This document shows, piece after piece, positions 1 through 6,086 of a DNA stretch of 6,414 bases (its first letter is position 1; each line of letters begins with the position of its first letter). The notes under the pieces were generated by a model. The model made no database searches. It worked only from the letters and a program-made list of their open reading frames with translations, and was not told where the DNA came from. The stretch is from Bifidobacterium breve (GTDB lineage Bacteria > Actinomycetota > Acidimicrobiia > Acidimicrobiales > Ilumatobacteraceae), in the NCBI GenBank assembly GCA_945869715.1, contig CAMBPP010000081.1:1-6414 (forward strand), given 5' to 3'. Both the position numbers and the translations under genes were made by a program.

Positions 1-332
1 ACTTCTGCAACTTGGTAGACGTCGCCACTCTTCAATTTTTCCTGGTGGTTTTTGAAGCGGCGTGACCAGTTTGACGGCACGCGAGGGTCGGCTTTAGAAA
101 GCACAGACACGAGGTCTTCAAGTTCGTCGGGAGACACCGGCGGGCGAACACCCACTTCAGAGGCCCTTGATGTGGGCACAGAAAGCGTCATTTCATTGAT
201 AACGGTCTTCAAAATGAGGTACTCCTGGGTTGAGCCAAAAGCCTTCATTTTCTTGATTCCATGAACGATGCAAGCACCGTGCTGGGGGTAGATGACCGTG
301 TCGCCTTTTTTGAAAATTACCTCTGCAGTCAC
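1..332 (-). CDS. carD: CarD/CdnL-family RNA polymerase-binding transcription regulator, C-terminus cut by the window edge
   Basis: CarD/CdnL proteins bind the RNA polymerase beta subunit and the upstream edge of the promoter bubble, and stabilise open complexes at rRNA and other housekeeping promoters. Translation from the GTG at 332-330 gives 110 complete residues before the window ends, out of about 160 expected. The N-terminal Tudor-like RNAP-interaction domain is clear: VIFKKGDTVIYPQHGACIV at 5-23, then EYLILKTV at 37-44, MTLSVP at 48-53 and VGVRPPVS at 60-67. The start of the helical DNA-binding domain follows, with NWSRRFKNHQEKLKSGDVYQ at 88-107, including the conserved tryptophan (W89) that enters the bubble edge in characterised CarD. 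The GTG start adds four residues before the IFK core where M. tuberculosis CarD begins; no ATG is available nearby. It follows the tRNA by 73 bp. Family assignment is firm; the exact start is less so. Confidence 0.93.
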   Translation of the reverse strand, partial: MTAEVIFKKGDTVIYPQHGACIVHGIKKMKAFGSTQEYLILKTVINEMTLSVPTSRASEVGVRPPVSPDELEDLVSVLSKADPRVPSNWSRRFKNHQEKLKSGDVYQVAE

Positions 333-339
333 GGCGCTA

Positions 340-345
340 AGGATA
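340..345 (-). promoter_or_regulatory. Candidate -10 hexamer for a leaderless carD transcript
   Basis: TATCCT on the minus strand lies 7 nt before the GTG taken as the start of carD, within one base of the spacing expected if transcription starts at the GTG. No Shine-Dalgarno sequence precedes that GTG. No convincing -35 element is present. The 73-bp gap between the tRNA and carD could also simply be read through from the operon upstream. Confidence 0.35.
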
Positions 346-405
346 GAGCACGGGAGACCAAAAGCCCCTATGGAATGGGTCGCACACCAAAAAACCACTG
401 AAGAG

Positions 406-479
406 CGCCCCCGGCATGAATCGAACATGCGACCTGCGGATTAGAAGTCCGTTGCTCTATCCAACTGAGCTACGGGGGC
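406..479 (-). tRNA. tRNA-Arg with anticodon UCU
   Basis: The minus strand folds into a complete 74-nt cloverleaf. The 7-bp acceptor stem is GCCCCCG with CGGGGGC, the D stem GCTC with GAGC, and the T arm GCATG-TTCGATT-CATGC. The anticodon loop is CTTCTAA, so the anticodon is TCT (443-445) and decodes AGA and AGG. A20 in the D loop and C35 are present, the main arginine identity bases known from E. coli. The discriminator base is G and the CCA end is not encoded. The outermost anticodon-stem pair is A27 with C43, a mismatch; the other four pairs are standard. The gene begins 12 bp after the cinA stop on the same strand, with no visible terminator or clear promoter between, so it may be cut from the cinA transcript by RNase P and 3' processing. 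Confidence 0.96.
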
Positions 480-491
480 ATTACCCATAAT

Positions 492-1745
492 CTACAAGTA
501 GAGACGCCGCAAATAATTGAGGGCCGTAATCACCGACATTTGACGCATTTGGTCGCGAGCAGAGGCGAGACGAAAGTGCTGTGAATATTCAGTTCCGTCG
601 GCAAGACACACCCCAACCCACAGCGTTCCTACAGGCTGACCTTCTTGCTCTGATGGCCCCGCAACTCCGGTGACGGCGAGCCCAACAGAGGAATGCAGAG
701 CCGCCTTGACACCTCGGGCCATCGCGATAGCCGCTTCCCCACTCACCACTGGGCCGCGCGGCACGTTCAGTACGTCATATTTCACTTCAGAGGCATACGA
801 CACCACACCACCCACAAGCACGTCACTTGCGCCGGCGATGTTGGTGAGGCGGCCCGTTACTAAACCACCCGTCACCGATTCTGCAACCGCCAACGTATGA
901 CCATGTGAACGAAGTGTTTGCAAAACAACAGACTCCATGGTGTCGGTATCAACTCCAAAGACGATGTCGCCTACTACGCCACGCACACGCTCTTCCCACG
1001 TCGCAAGCACTTGACTCACCTGTTCACTGGTAGCAGCGCGTGCGGTGAGACGCACCTTGATTCCTTCCCAGCCACTTGCCAAGAATGCGAGGGTAGGCAA
1101 AGAACCATTTGGGTTGTTTTCTAGTTCTTCAATGATGCCGTCGAGGCGTTCGTTGAGCCCGCTTTCGCTTTCGCCCCAGGTGCGCAAAACCTTGCTTGCG
1201 ATGACTGCCTGCACCCCGCTGCGTGCCACGAGGTCGGGAAGTATTGCGCGTTGCATCATGTCGTGCATTTCATGTGGCACACCTGGCACCGCGTACACCA
1301 TTTTGGTTTTGCCATTCATGAGCACGGGGCACATGAGCCCCGGTGCAGTTCCACGTGTTTGCTCAATGATGCTTGCACCCTTAGGCACCATTGCTTGTTG
1401 CAAGTTATTTTCTGCCATGGTGCGACCGCGTGAGGCAAAGAGCTCACGAATAACATCGGCGATGCTGTCGTGAAACTCCAGTTCAACACCCATTACCTGT
1501 GCAATAGCCTCGCGCGTGAGGTCGTCATGCGTTGGGCCTAAACCGCCACACATAATGACAGCGTCTGCCTCTTCTAAACGCGCTCGCAAGGCGGCCACAA
1601 TGCGTTCAATGTTGTCGCCAACTTTTACTTGTAAGTGCGATGAGATGCCATGTGCAGCAAGTTGCTCGCCTATCCACGACGAATTGGTATCGACAATTTG
1701 GCCGAGGAGGAGTTCAGTGCCGACGGCAAGCACATCACAACGCAT
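492..1745 (-). CDS. cinA: CinA: MoCF-like N-terminal domain plus PncC-type nicotinamide-nucleotide amidase
   Basis: CinA-family proteins act in pyridine-nucleotide salvage. The C-terminal PncC-type domain hydrolyses nicotinamide mononucleotide to nicotinate mononucleotide and ammonia. In characterised members the N-terminal COG1058 domain has ADP-ribose pyrophosphatase activity. At 417 residues this is a full two-domain protein. The N-terminal domain (about 1-170) shows AVGTELLLGQIVDTNS at 7-22, CGGLGPTHDDLTREA at 66-80 and VPGVPHEM at 153-160. The C-terminal domain (about 265-417) shows AESVTGGL at 288-295, VSYASEVKYDVLNV at 315-328, TGVAGPSE at 359-366 and PVGTLWVGV at 371-379. Valine 291 stands where many PncC proteins have cysteine; the serine before it, which I take as catalytic, is kept. 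The ATG lies 2 bp after the pgsA stop with no Shine-Dalgarno sequence, which suggests translational coupling. A tRNA gene begins 12 bp past the TAG. The historical link of the name to competence gives no evidence of competence here. Confidence 0.95.
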   Translation of the reverse strand: MRCDVLAVGTELLLGQIVDTNSSWIGEQLAAHGISSHLQVKVGDNIERIVAALRARLEEADAVIMCGGLGPTHDDLTREAIAQVMGVELEFHDSIADVIRELFASRGRTMAENNLQQAMVPKGASIIEQTRGTAPGLMCPVLMNGKTKMVYAVPGVPHEMHDMMQRAILPDLVARSGVQAVIASKVLRTWGESESGLNERLDGIIEELENNPNGSLPTLAFLASGWEGIKVRLTARAATSEQVSQVLATWEERVRGVVGDIVFGVDTDTMESVVLQTLRSHGHTLAVAESVTGGLVTGRLTNIAGASDVLVGGVVSYASEVKYDVLNVPRGPVVSGEAAIAMARGVKAALHSSVGLAVTGVAGPSEQEGQPVGTLWVGVCLADGTEYSQHFRLASARDQMRQMSVITALNYLRRLYL

Positions 1746-1747
1746 GT

Positions 1748-2323
1748 TTACGCCGAGTGTGCTGAGGTATTTGCTTGATGCTGATGACCGCGGTACGCCC
1801 GCACTGCGTATTGGGCGCCACTAATGAGAGTGAGAACCAGAGAGAACCACAACAAAATTTTCCACGTGTAATCAAAATTGTTCACTGTGAGAGGCGCAAG
1901 TGCGCAGGCCACTGCAAATTGTTGCCCGAAAGTTTTCCACTTCGCAAGCTTGCTTGCCGGTATTGACACGCCCTTTGAGCCGGCAACTACGCGATAAACG
2001 CTAATGAGCACTTCACGCGTTGCGATGATGGCAACAGGTAACAATGGAAAAAGACCACGGCTGACAAGGGTAAACATGGCGCCGAGCACCAACACCTTGT
2101 CGGCAAGTGGGTCGAGAAATGCGCCGGAATGTGTTGCTCCATGACGACGTGCCAAATATCCGTCGACACCGTCGCTTGCACACAGTACAAACCACATGGT
2201 CCAAGCCACCCATGACCCGTTGGAGTCGGACGGAATAACTGCAAACAAAATGGGCGACACCAAAATGCGCATGACCGTGACAGCATTGGCCCACGTGGCG
2301 ATGGCGTTGGGGTCTACTGGCAT
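1748..2323 (-). CDS. pgsA: CDP-diacylglycerol--glycerol-3-phosphate 3-phosphatidyltransferase (PgsA-like)
   Basis: PgsA joins CDP-diacylglycerol and glycerol-3-phosphate to make phosphatidylglycerophosphate, the committed step to phosphatidylglycerol and cardiolipin, at the cytoplasmic membrane. The 191-residue length is normal. The metal-binding CDP-alcohol phosphatidyltransferase motif spans residues 51-75, with D51, D54, G55, A58, R59, G67, D71 and D75 all present. The gap between the AR pair and G67 is 7 residues, against 8 in the textbook motif. Hydrophobic segments near 17-31, 36-50, 77-90, 92-112, 133-147 and 155-172 fit a six-helix membrane enzyme. The N-terminal NAVTVMRIL matches the family's opening helix. 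The ATG start is 11 bp after the rimO stop, with a poor Shine-Dalgarno sequence, and the TAA stop is 2 bp before cinA. Position after ftsK and rimO favours PgsA, but the fold alone cannot exclude a related enzyme such as a cardiolipin or phosphatidylinositol phosphate synthase. Confidence 0.88.
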   Translation of the reverse strand: MPVDPNAIATWANAVTVMRILVSPILFAVIPSDSNGSWVAWTMWFVLCASDGVDGYLARRHGATHSGAFLDPLADKVLVLGAMFTLVSRGLFPLLPVAIIATREVLISVYRVVAGSKGVSIPASKLAKWKTFGQQFAVACALAPLTVNNFDYTWKILLWFSLVLTLISGAQYAVRAYRGHQHQANTSAHSA

Positions 2324-2334
2324 GCGCTTTTACT

Positions 2335-3609
2335 CTATTCGCCCGGCGTTACTAATTCTGCGACGAGGTCGGGGCCGATGGCATCGATGATGCGAACGTT
2401 GACAAACGTACCGACCTTGCACGACTCTGGAATTTGCACAATGCCATCAATTTCTGGTGCTTCGCGATGACTGCGGCCTACGCCTGGAGCATCGACAAGT
2501 ACGCGGTGCACTTCACCAATTTCATCGTCGCGCTTACTTGCCGTAATGGTGTCTTGCATTTCTTGCAGTTCACCGTGACGCAGCAACATGAGTTCTTTTG
2601 GCACCTGGTCGGGCAGGTCAACTGCATACGTGCCATCTTCTGCGCTATAGGTGAAGAACCCACACCAGTCGAGTTGTGCTACTTCAATGAAGCGCAACAT
2701 TTGGTCGTGGTCGGCTTCAGTTTCACCTGGGTACCCAACAATGAAGTTGCTACGGAAAACTGCCTTGGGGCTAAGCTCGCGAATATCGGCAATGCGCTGC
2801 AAAAAGCGGTCGCCGTCACCCCATCTACGCATTTTGCGCAACAGTGGCTTAGACACATGTTGAAGCGACAAGTCGAAGTACGGCACACCAGTATTCAAAA
2901 TGGCATGAATGAGATCGTCGCTTAAATCACTTGGGTATAAGTACAGCAAGCGCACGCGGTCGACTAATGCTGCAACCGAGTTGACCAACGGAACAATAGA
3001 GCCGGCGCCCATTTCGTCGGGGCGATCTTTGCCATAGCTGGCGAGGTCTTGTGCAACCAGAACAATTTCTCGCGCCTCTAGTTGCTCTACTTCTGTCAAC
3101 AATGATGAAATATCGCGACTACGTTGCGGGCCACGAAATGACGGAATGGCACAAAATCCACACGAGCGGTCGCAACCTTCAGCAATTTTCAGATATGCCC
3201 ACGGCGAAGTTGACTTCGGACGCGGCAAGTTCAAGAGGTCGAAGCTGGGCACTGCCGTTGCGCCCAACGCCACTGGCTTGCGACCAAGCGTGACCGACAC
3301 TCCAAACCCAGCTACTTGATCGACTTCAGGAAGTTCTGCTGCAAGTTCATCGCCATAGCGCTCTGCCATACAACCAGTGACCACTAACCGCGAGCCAGTT
3401 TTACGCTGATCGGACAAGTTCAAAATGGTGTTAATACTTTCGCGGCGTGCTTCTTCAATGAATGCACACGTGTTGACTACAACTAAATCAGCTTGCGACA
3501 CATCATTTGTTTGCGTGTGGCCTTCCGAAATGAGGAGACCCATGATTTTTTCTGAGTCGACCTCGTTTTTCGGGCAGCCAAGTGTTTCAACATAAAACTG
3601 AGATGCCAC
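2335..3609 (-). CDS. rimO: Ribosomal protein S12 methylthiotransferase RimO (radical SAM)
   Basis: RimO adds a methylthio group to a conserved aspartate of ribosomal protein S12, using S-adenosylmethionine and two iron-sulfur clusters, in the cytoplasm. The N-terminal UPF0004 domain carries the three cysteines of the auxiliary cluster: C12 (in ETLGCPKNEVDSE), C48 (VVNTCAF) and C80 (VTGCMAERY). The radical-SAM cluster motif CDRSCGFC is at residues 146-153, preceded by YLKIAEG and followed by AIPSFRG. LLYLYPSDLSDDLI at 221-234 and FIVGYPGETEADH at 289-301 are typical of RimO rather than its tRNA-modifying relative MiaB. The last 65 or so residues should form the TRAM domain. At 424 residues the length is slightly below the 430-460 usual in the family, and the protein is intact. 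It starts with GTG, 23 bp after ftsK, and ends with TAG 11 bp before pgsA, so it is almost certainly cotranscribed with both. The main alternative, another methylthiotransferase subfamily, is unlikely. Confidence 0.95.
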   Translation of the reverse strand: MASQFYVETLGCPKNEVDSEKIMGLLISEGHTQTNDVSQADLVVVNTCAFIEEARRESINTILNLSDQRKTGSRLVVTGCMAERYGDELAAELPEVDQVAGFGVSVTLGRKPVALGATAVPSFDLLNLPRPKSTSPWAYLKIAEGCDRSCGFCAIPSFRGPQRSRDISSLLTEVEQLEAREIVLVAQDLASYGKDRPDEMGAGSIVPLVNSVAALVDRVRLLYLYPSDLSDDLIHAILNTGVPYFDLSLQHVSKPLLRKMRRWGDGDRFLQRIADIRELSPKAVFRSNFIVGYPGETEADHDQMLRFIEVAQLDWCGFFTYSAEDGTYAVDLPDQVPKELMLLRHGELQEMQDTITASKRDDEIGEVHRVLVDAPGVGRSHREAPEIDGIVQIPESCKVGTFVNVRIIDAIGPDLVAELVTPGE

Positions 3610-3616
3610 GGGAGTA

Positions 3617-3620
3617 CCCT
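3617..3620 (-). promoter_or_regulatory. Weak ribosome-binding site of rimO that supports a GTG start
   Basis: AGGG on the minus strand lies 7 nt before the GTG at 3609-3607, in the 23-bp gap after ftsK. It supports this GTG as the rimO start. The resulting N-terminus places the first cluster cysteine at residue 12, close behind the FYVETLGCPKNEVDSE signature, so no room is left for a later start. Confidence 0.5.
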
Positions 3621-3632
3621 ACCGACGTTCGG

Positions 3633-6023
3633 CTAGTCGTTTTGTTGGAGGAGTTCAAATTCCTCAATTGACATGAGCACTGCACGAGCCTTAGAACCTT
3701 CACCTGGGCCCACTACCCCGCGCTCTTCCAAGAGATCCATGAGGCGCCCGGCACGAGCAAAGCCCACTTTGAGTTTGCGTTGCAACATTGATGTAGAGCC
3801 AACGCCAGCGTTCACCACGAGTTCCATTGCTTGTTTCAACAGTTCATCGTCGCCATCGTCGCCCGAACTGCCGCCATAGACCCCTGGTACGCCGCCTGTG
3901 GTGACTTCACCTTCAATGCCACTGACGTACACCACTTCTGGTGCTTGGCGTCGCCAATGCGCCACAATGGCACGCACTTCTTCTTCGGTGACCCACGAGC
4001 CTTGAATACGCTGAGCAATATTGGTGTTTCCTGGCAGTAACAACATGTCGCCTTTACCAACAAGTTTTTCTGCACCAGGACGGTCGAGGATGACTCGGCT
4101 ATCGGTGAGGCTTGATACCGCAAACGCCATGCGTGCTGGAATGTTTGCCTTAATAACACCGGTGATGACGTTAACGCTGGGTCGCTGCGTAGCAATAATG
4201 AGGTGAATTCCCACTGCGCGTGCCTTTTGCGCAATGCGCGTAATGGAGTCTTCAACGTCGCGCGCAGCCACCATCATGAGGTCGTTTAATTCGTCGACCA
4301 CAACAACAATGAACGGTAGACGTTCGTATTCTTTTTCTACACCAGGTGCTGGTTGAAGATCGCCACGATCGAACGCTGCGTTATAACCGCCAATGTCACG
4401 GAAGCCCACTTCCACTAACAAGTCGTAGCGACGTTCCATTTCTTTCACAGCCCAACCCAAAGCGTTCGCCGCTTTTTTCGGGTTCGTTACTGGTTGCGTC
4501 AGAAGGTGCGGCAAACGCCCGTATTGACCCATTTCCACTTGTTTCGGGTCGATGAGAATGAGGCGCACTTGGTCGGGAGTGCTACGCATGAGCAACGAAG
4601 TAATGATGCAGTTCAGTCCACTCGACTTGCCCGCACCAGTGGCACCTGCAATGAGCAAGTGAGGAGTGGTTGCGAGGTTAATGAACACTGCACGACCTGC
4701 AATGTCTTTGCCCACAGCAACATCGAGTGGATGCGTTGCTGCTTTTGCTTCTGTAGAAGAAATGAGGTCACCCAAAGAAACGAGTTGACGAGTTGTGTTG
4801 GGAACTTCCACACCAATTGCAGAGCGACCAGGAATAGGAGCAAGAATACGCACGTCGGTTGCTGCCATTGCATAGGCAATGTCGCGGTCGAGGCTTGTAA
4901 CGCGCGCAACTTTTACACCGGGCCCAAGCTCTAGTTCATAACGCGTGACCGTCGGGCCGACGGTCATGCCAACGAGCTTCATGTCTACGCCGTGGGAAGC
5001 AAGTGACTCTTCAAGAAGACGGCCACGCTCTTCAACTTCGGTTTTGTCGATGGCGTGCACTGGTGTCACCGACAGCATGGATTTTGCGGGAAGTTTCCAG
5101 TTGCCGCGTTGTGCTGCAGGACCAAGTGCCAACTCGTCTCCGTTTGTTGCAGTAGATACTGGCTCGGGCTTTTTTACTACTGGAGTAACACGTGCTGGTT
5201 TCGGTTGATCTTTTTCTATGTCGTAAAGAGGCGGACGCGGAGCACCTGGGTCGAACTCGGGAACATGAGAATTGTCTACCGGGCCAGAAGCGTGAAGTTC
5301 TTCGTCAGCATTTTCTGCTTCAATGTCGAAAAAGTGTGAACTTTCGGCCTCTCGTTCACTCGACACAGTTGAAATATCGTTCATTACCTTCTTCGCTGCA
5401 CGCGATGCAGGCACCGCAACAACATTGACTCCGCCACTCAGTTTTTTGAGTAACAGGGGAAGCGACATTCCTGTTGCTATGAGCACTCCGCCAAGAAGCA
5501 TGGCGAGAAGCACCACGACCGCACCAACAATGCTGAGCAACGAACGCAGTGGCTGACCCACAATGGCGCCAATCCAACCGCCGGCTGGCTTCAATGCATC
5601 AACACTTGCGGTCATGTGCCCCGCACCTCGCGCAAGGTGCAACAAGCCAAAGATGGACAACACGATGAGCGCGCTACCTACTCCTACGCGTAAGCGATGC
5701 TCCGACTCGTTGCGACGAATGAGCGTCACACCAAGCAGTGCAATTGCGGGCGGCAAGAAGAACCTTCCCAGACCAACGAGCCAGCCAAGACCAGTGTCGA
5801 TGGCATCGCCGAGCGGGCCTGCAACATCGAGATAAATAGCCAAAGCCGCCAAGACGGCAATGACCACAATGCCAATACCTAAAAACTCATTTTCACGGCC
5901 ACCTACAGCGGCTTTCACGGCGGCATGCTCGCGCATAGGTAATGCACTGCGCTTAGGCAAAGTTTTAGTGCGCTTCGTGGGTTGAGCAGCAGCTTTTTTC
6001 GGGCGCGAGGCCTGCTTCGACAT
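3633..6023 (-). CDS. ftsK: DNA translocase FtsK
   Basis: FtsK is a hexameric, ATP-driven double-stranded DNA pump anchored at the division septum. It moves chromosome ends to their daughter cells and, in studied species, activates XerCD recombination at dif. The protein has 796 residues, a usual length for the family. Residues 1-45 are a basic cytoplasmic tail. About four membrane segments follow, near 46-64, 84-102, 112-131 and 160-185. A proline-rich, acidic linker runs from about 215 to 300. The motor contains Walker A GATGAGKS at 460-467, Walker B VVVVDE at 573-578 and IIATQRPSVNVITG at 609-622. The winged-helix gamma domain is at about 725-785, ending in GPGEGSKARAVL. Residue 580 is Asn in DELNDLMM, where most FtsK/SpoIIIE proteins have Ala. 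The ATG start has no clear Shine-Dalgarno sequence but gives a typical N-terminus. The gene heads the tight ftsK-rimO-pgsA-cinA run, with rimO starting 23 bp after its TAG stop. Confidence 0.97.
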   Translation of the reverse strand: MSKQASRPKKAAAQPTKRTKTLPKRSALPMREHAAVKAAVGGRENEFLGIGIVVIAVLAALAIYLDVAGPLGDAIDTGLGWLVGLGRFFLPPAIALLGVTLIRRNESEHRLRVGVGSALIVLSIFGLLHLARGAGHMTASVDALKPAGGWIGAIVGQPLRSLLSIVGAVVVLLAMLLGGVLIATGMSLPLLLKKLSGGVNVVAVPASRAAKKVMNDISTVSSEREAESSHFFDIEAENADEELHASGPVDNSHVPEFDPGAPRPPLYDIEKDQPKPARVTPVVKKPEPVSTATNGDELALGPAAQRGNWKLPAKSMLSVTPVHAIDKTEVEERGRLLEESLASHGVDMKLVGMTVGPTVTRYELELGPGVKVARVTSLDRDIAYAMAATDVRILAPIPGRSAIGVEVPNTTRQLVSLGDLISSTEAKAATHPLDVAVGKDIAGRAVFINLATTPHLLIAGATGAGKSSGLNCIITSLLMRSTPDQVRLILIDPKQVEMGQYGRLPHLLTQPVTNPKKAANALGWAVKEMERRYDLLVEVGFRDIGGYNAAFDRGDLQPAPGVEKEYERLPFIVVVVDELNDLMMVAARDVEDSITRIAQKARAVGIHLIIATQRPSVNVITGVIKANIPARMAFAVSSLTDSRVILDRPGAEKLVGKGDMLLLPGNTNIAQRIQGSWVTEEEVRAIVAHWRRQAPEVVYVSGIEGEVTTGGVPGVYGGSSGDDGDDELLKQAMELVVNAGVGSTSMLQRKLKVGFARAGRLMDLLEERGVVGPGEGSKARAVLMSIEEFELLQQND

Positions 6024-6029
6024 GTTTCT

Positions 6030-6035
6030 ACGGTA
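6030..6035 (-). promoter_or_regulatory. Candidate -10 hexamer for a leaderless ftsK transcript
   Basis: The minus strand reads TACCGT, then six bases (AGAAAC), then the ATG of ftsK. This places a TANNNT hexamer exactly where a -10 element would sit if transcription began at the A of the start codon, a common arrangement in actinobacteria. No purine-rich ribosome-binding site is visible upstream of this ATG, which fits. There is no recognisable -35 hexamer at 17 bp. TANNNT is a loose pattern, so it may be coincidence. Confidence 0.35.
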
Positions 6036-6056
6036 CCAATGGGGTCTTGCCTCATC

Positions 6057-6069
6057 GGGGACTCTCCCC
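6057..6069 (-). other. Short GC-rich hairpin between the upstream gene and ftsK
   Basis: A perfect 5-bp stem, gggga pairing with tcccc around a 3-nt loop, lies in the 63-bp gap before ftsK. On the minus strand it is not followed by a T-run, so it does not look like an intrinsic terminator. It could be a chance palindrome or a weak mRNA structure. If ftsK is transcribed from a promoter at its own start codon, the hairpin would lie in untranscribed DNA for that transcript. Confidence 0.25.
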
Positions 6070-6086
6070 CCTGTTAGCAGGAGTTT

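Noticed and set aside
52..264. 70-codon plus-strand frame at the left end
   Set aside because: Antisense to carD, whose Tudor-like and helical motifs read clearly on the minus strand.
389..394. Run of six T on the minus strand after the tRNA as an intrinsic terminator
   Set aside because: No stable GC stem directly precedes the run apart from the tRNA itself, so a terminator cannot be supported.
1045..1473. 142-codon open frame on the plus strand
   Set aside because: Antisense to the intact cinA gene, with low-complexity Ser/Arg/Pro/Met composition and no ribosome-binding site or homology that I can see.
1746..1747. Possible fusion or frameshift between pgsA and cinA
   Set aside because: The 2-bp spacing is ordinary for translational coupling; pgsA ends at a normal length with a clear TAA and cinA begins with a canonical N-terminus.
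2434..2925. 163-codon open frame on the plus strand
   Set aside because: It lies wholly inside rimO on the opposite strand, is rich in His, Cys, Trp and Phe, and has no recognisable domain; it is a shadow of rimO codon composition.
3836..4255. 139-codon open frame on the minus strand within ftsK
   Set aside because: Same strand but another frame of an intact, highly conserved gene; no family motif and no own upstream signals.
4494..4934. 146-codon open frame on the plus strand
   Set aside because: Antisense to the FtsK motor domain, with a Cys/His/Asn/Arg-rich composition typical of a shadow frame.
6057..6069. GC hairpin before ftsK as a terminator of the upstream gene
   Set aside because: The stem has only 5 bp and no T-run follows it on the minus strand.
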